Assembly: GCA_016806645.1 (NCBI GenBank)
Contig: JACSYO010002128.1
Location: 1,695,501-1,759,500 of the forward strand
From: Ophiodon elongatus
Lineage: Eukaryota > Chordata > Actinopteri > Perciformes > Hexagrammidae
Direction of reading: 5' to 3'
DNA: 64,000 nucleotides
Within the stretch, counting starts at the first letter, position 1. The number at the start of each line of letters is the position of its first letter. The notes under the pieces were generated by a model that was given only the letters and a program-made list of their open reading frames with translations, was not told the origin of the DNA and did no database searches. Made by a program: the position numbers and the translations under genes. Positions 61,401-64,000 of the stretch are shown here, one piece after another.

Positions 61401-63461
61401 GGAATAGCAACACAACAGTAATTCAATGGAAACACTATTGCAGAAAAGAAATTGGCAAATTTTAAGATTATTTGAAAAAACAAAACCATTCACTCTACAG
61501 TTATCATTCAGTTGCACAGAAACGGATGACAAGTGAACCTGCTGTGAGGTCCGTATTCCTCAACAATCATTAGTCATCAAAAGTCTGTCTTCTAATGTTC
61601 TCTTTCTTCCATAGAAGGATGCAACCGGGTCATTTTGAGAAGATACTGACCTACGACGACCTCCTCTTCAACATACAGACCCTCTTGCATTGTTCTCATT
61701 AAGAACAAGGCTGTCAAGGTGACCACACCTAATGAATAACTCTCACAACGTTGACCTGTGAACTTCTGCAATCTATTGGCGCACCATCAGGAAAGTAGTG
61801 ATTTGTTGTCAGAGGGCAAATCACGTTCTCCATAAATCTTCGGTGACGGTGGAGAATGTGTCAGTAATGAGCAGGGACAATGACTGAAAGTCCTGGGACT
61901 TAAATAAAACAAATAAAACTGTCACTCCTGAACCGATGTCCATTCAGAAGCACTAGTGTTGTACTCTGCTTCTGTGTGCTGAGTAGTGAGGAGAAATGCA
62001 GAGTTAATCATTGACTCCATAAGGTGGGAACTGCTGCACATGAACGGATCTTAGTACTACTCACGTACATGAAGGACACCGGCCCAAATATGAGCTCAAT
62101 ATTTGCCTAAGGTGGTCACTTTGTTTGGGTGAGCACTGACCTGCATTACATACGACCTTAAACACTCTTGTCGTACAATCTTCAAGTCTTATTTCCTTGA
62201 TATTTACTGAGCAAAAACGACAAACAGAGGAGTAAAGTCTTATCACTTGCTTGCACATACACAATGTCACTGCAGCGCAACAAGTTGCATAACAGGGGTC
62301 GTAAAACCAGAAGAAATCCTGCCTTAAAAAATGGTGAGAAGGTAATCACAAGCACATTTACAGAATAAATAAAGTGGGCATTTACTTCTAAACAAATTAA
62401 ATGAGTCACTCTGCAGTTATGTTGGAGAGATGTTAGAGGTCCTCTGAGGTTGATCACGCAACCATGCTGCCCTTCTGCAACGTAGCAGATGTGCAGCCCA
62501 TACAAGGTCCTGGAGCCGCAAGTTTATGATATGTAGTTATTGGGGGATACAGACATTTATCAGTAGGGAAGTATTTCACCTCCTTGTATGGTGCTCCTCC
62601 AGTCAGAGCAACAGGAGGAGTCAGTCTGTGTGCTTCTTGTCAATGGAGAGGCGATGTGTTCCCAGGAGGAGCTGTGAAGTAATAAATAAAACCCTCTCTC
62701 CCAGAAGCGCCCAACGCTGAGCTGAAGTTTATCAGATTTGTCCTTACAACAAACACACTTTGTATCATTCAAGATAAGTCCTTATTTGGTTGGATTTTGT
62801 TCAAGTGAAACTGTAACACAATGTGTCGGACAAAGCATGAGAAAATACACACTCAAATCACGGTAAGTACAGGAAAATCTCACAAATCCTCATGCCTGTC
62901 ATTTTGCATCTTCAAAGCTGAGTGCAGCCTGTGGATATGAGGACTGGCAGCTGGACCCTCAGTAATATCACAAAGGGAATCAGAGCCGGCTGTGCAAATC
63001 ACCTTGACAGTAAGGGGAACCACCAGTGATGTTGACTGGATGGTCCTGATTTCAGGCCACTAGGCTTGAAATCTGCAGCAGGATGGGAAAGCAAATTATT
63101 TCCTTTAACTCTCTGGAGCTCTGCCTACAAAGCAATGAGGGATGACATGTTGGGAAACACTGCCCACGGTGCCTTTTCTCTTTCTCTCCGTGCTCCGGCT
63201 GTAACTCACAGCTGCTTTTGCATCCACTTGCCAAAAAGCTCAGTCAGTTAACTCCCACAGGTTTCAACATCAAAACTATACACATCACATGGGTCAACTT
63301 GTTTTCAGGTGCAGGTCTGCAGCACTAATCCTGTGGAGCAGCCCTGATCAGTCAGACAGGTTACTCAACCTTCAAAAGACAACACGTTTCTGCAGTCTCA
63401 ATGTTTAAGATCGCTCCCTGTGATTTAAATATGTGCTTCCATGGGAAAAGAGTGTACTCAC

Positions 63462-63671
63462 CTGAAAAGTGGCACAACCACAGCTCTTACTGTCTGATCG
63501 TAAACCACGTTGCAGACCCTCCCTGCTTGTTCTCTCTCTCACTAATGAGACTAACCAGGACACATAATCTCGCTCTCTCTCCCAGCCTTTGCTCTGCCTG
63601 CCTCCGTGGAGGACTTCCCGGTTGACAGGCATCGCCATAGCAACCCACTTCGGCCCCTGTTCAAAAGCCAC
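63462..63671 (-). other. sorbs3: Candidate sorbs3 5' exon (coding or UTR)
   Basis: A strong donor (TTTTCAG then GTGAGT) ends this segment at 63462. An ORF with ATGs at 63671, 63638 and 63632 crosses it and would reach the donor in phase 0, exactly the phase needed by the exon at 57219. The encoded stretch (for example MAMPVNREVLHGGRQSKGWE and later RSDSKSCGCATFQ) is Arg/Ser/Gly-rich and resembles no vinexin N-terminus I know, so it may be 5' UTR with an open frame by chance. A sequence fitting the RFX X-box consensus lies at 63631-63644. Confidence 0.35.
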
Positions 63672-64000
63672 CCTCTTGCTCTTGGCTTGTCAGTTCGGGG
63701 GGCACCTCCTTCAGTGAAGCAGCCCTATTGTTGTGATGAGGTGATATTTCACAGCGCAGGGTTAACCAAAGGGGAAAGGAAATAGTTCATCACCTCCATC
63801 GCCCAGACACTGCCCAGTGACTCCATAACACCCCCTCCTAACTTTGTCTCTCCCATTCCTCCCTCTGCTATTGTGTCTGTGTGTTTTATGTGTGTGTGAG
63901 TGCAAAGGCCAGATCTCTGGCATGAAGGGAGAATAGGAGCTATTGTTCCAGGAGCTCTAGAAGTGTATCAGTCATTACTCTGCACACCATAGAGTCCACC

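Larger units (their letters stand above)
57220..64000 (-). other. sorbs3: 5' region or first introns of sorbs3, no confirmed exon
   Basis: Upstream of the confirmed sorbs3 exons. It holds a 96-codon minus-strand ORF at 57553-57843, a perfect palindrome at 58367-58413 and a candidate 5' exon ending at 63462. A separate possible start, MQEGLYVEEEVVV followed by a GTCAGT donor near 61645-61690, is out of phase with the next known exon. The remaining sequence shows no recognisable gene or repeat family. Confidence 0.45.

Noticed and set aside
61645..61690. Possible sorbs3 start exon MQEGLYVEEEVVV with GTCAGT donor
   Set aside because: The donor is in phase 1 whereas the next confirmed exon needs phase 0; without an intermediate exon it cannot be joined, so it is only mentioned in the upstream-region entry.
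1..64000. CRISPR arrays, rRNA or tRNA genes, prokaryotic operons, viral genes
   Set aside because: No spaced direct repeats, tRNA-like A/B-box pairs, rRNA-like sequence or dense ORF arrangement were seen; the window is ordinary spliced vertebrate DNA.

Overview
The window is vertebrate nuclear DNA, almost certainly from a teleost fish. It shows small coding exons split by GT-AG introns, abundant (CA)n and poly-A tracts, and degraded copies of interspersed repeats typical of teleosts: a Tc1-like transposase fragment, an L1-type reverse transcriptase fragment and a short MITE-like repeat. There is no prokaryotic gene organisation. All convincing genes lie on the minus strand, so transcription runs from high to low coordinates.

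Layout along transcription: (1) 57.2-64.0 kb is the 5' part or upstream region of sorbs3, with one strong candidate 5' exon at 63.46-63.67 kb, an unexplained 96-codon ORF at 57.55-57.84 kb and a perfect 23-bp-arm palindrome at 58.37-58.41 kb. (2) 46.68-57.22 kb holds 19 coding exons of sorbs3 (vinexin): SoHo motif, glutamate-rich helix, proline/serine-rich linker and three SH3 domains. All splice phases are compatible and give 705 codons plus stop, but the initiator exon is not settled. (3) 44.15-46.68 kb is the probable sorbs3 3' UTR and spacer. (4) About 43.5-44.15 kb is a CpG-rich segment with CRE-like sites and a probable non-coding first exon of pdlim2. (5) 10.36-36.07 kb holds nine coding exons of pdlim2 (PDZ-LIM protein 2), a complete 367-codon reading frame, with probable 3' UTR down to about 9.05 kb. 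(6) 4.0-9.0 kb is a gene-free spacer. (7) 2.8-3.9 kb is the first coding exon (signal peptide and cysteine-rich N-terminus) and promoter region of an ADGRA adhesion GPCR, best fit adgra2/GPR124. The rest of that gene lies beyond the left edge, and 1-2.8 kb reads as its intron 1.

SORBS3 and PDLIM2 are neighbours on human 8p21, and ADGRA2 is on human 8p11, so the order fits an ancestral chromosome-8p-type block. Vinexin and PDLIM2 are both cytoskeletal adaptor proteins (focal adhesion/vinculin and actin-stress-fibre/nucleus). The adhesion GPCR is a cell-surface Wnt7 co-receptor in known systems. I see no operon-like or novel multi-gene system. The points most worth a second look are an orphan, coding-looking 45-codon exon inside pdlim2 intron 1 (41.22-41.35 kb), overlapping competing splice donors and a tandem acceptor in sorbs3, the perfect palindrome, and a repeat copy abutting a sorbs3 donor site. 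Exon calls come from hand reading of reading frame, splice sites and remembered family sequence; no alignment was run.
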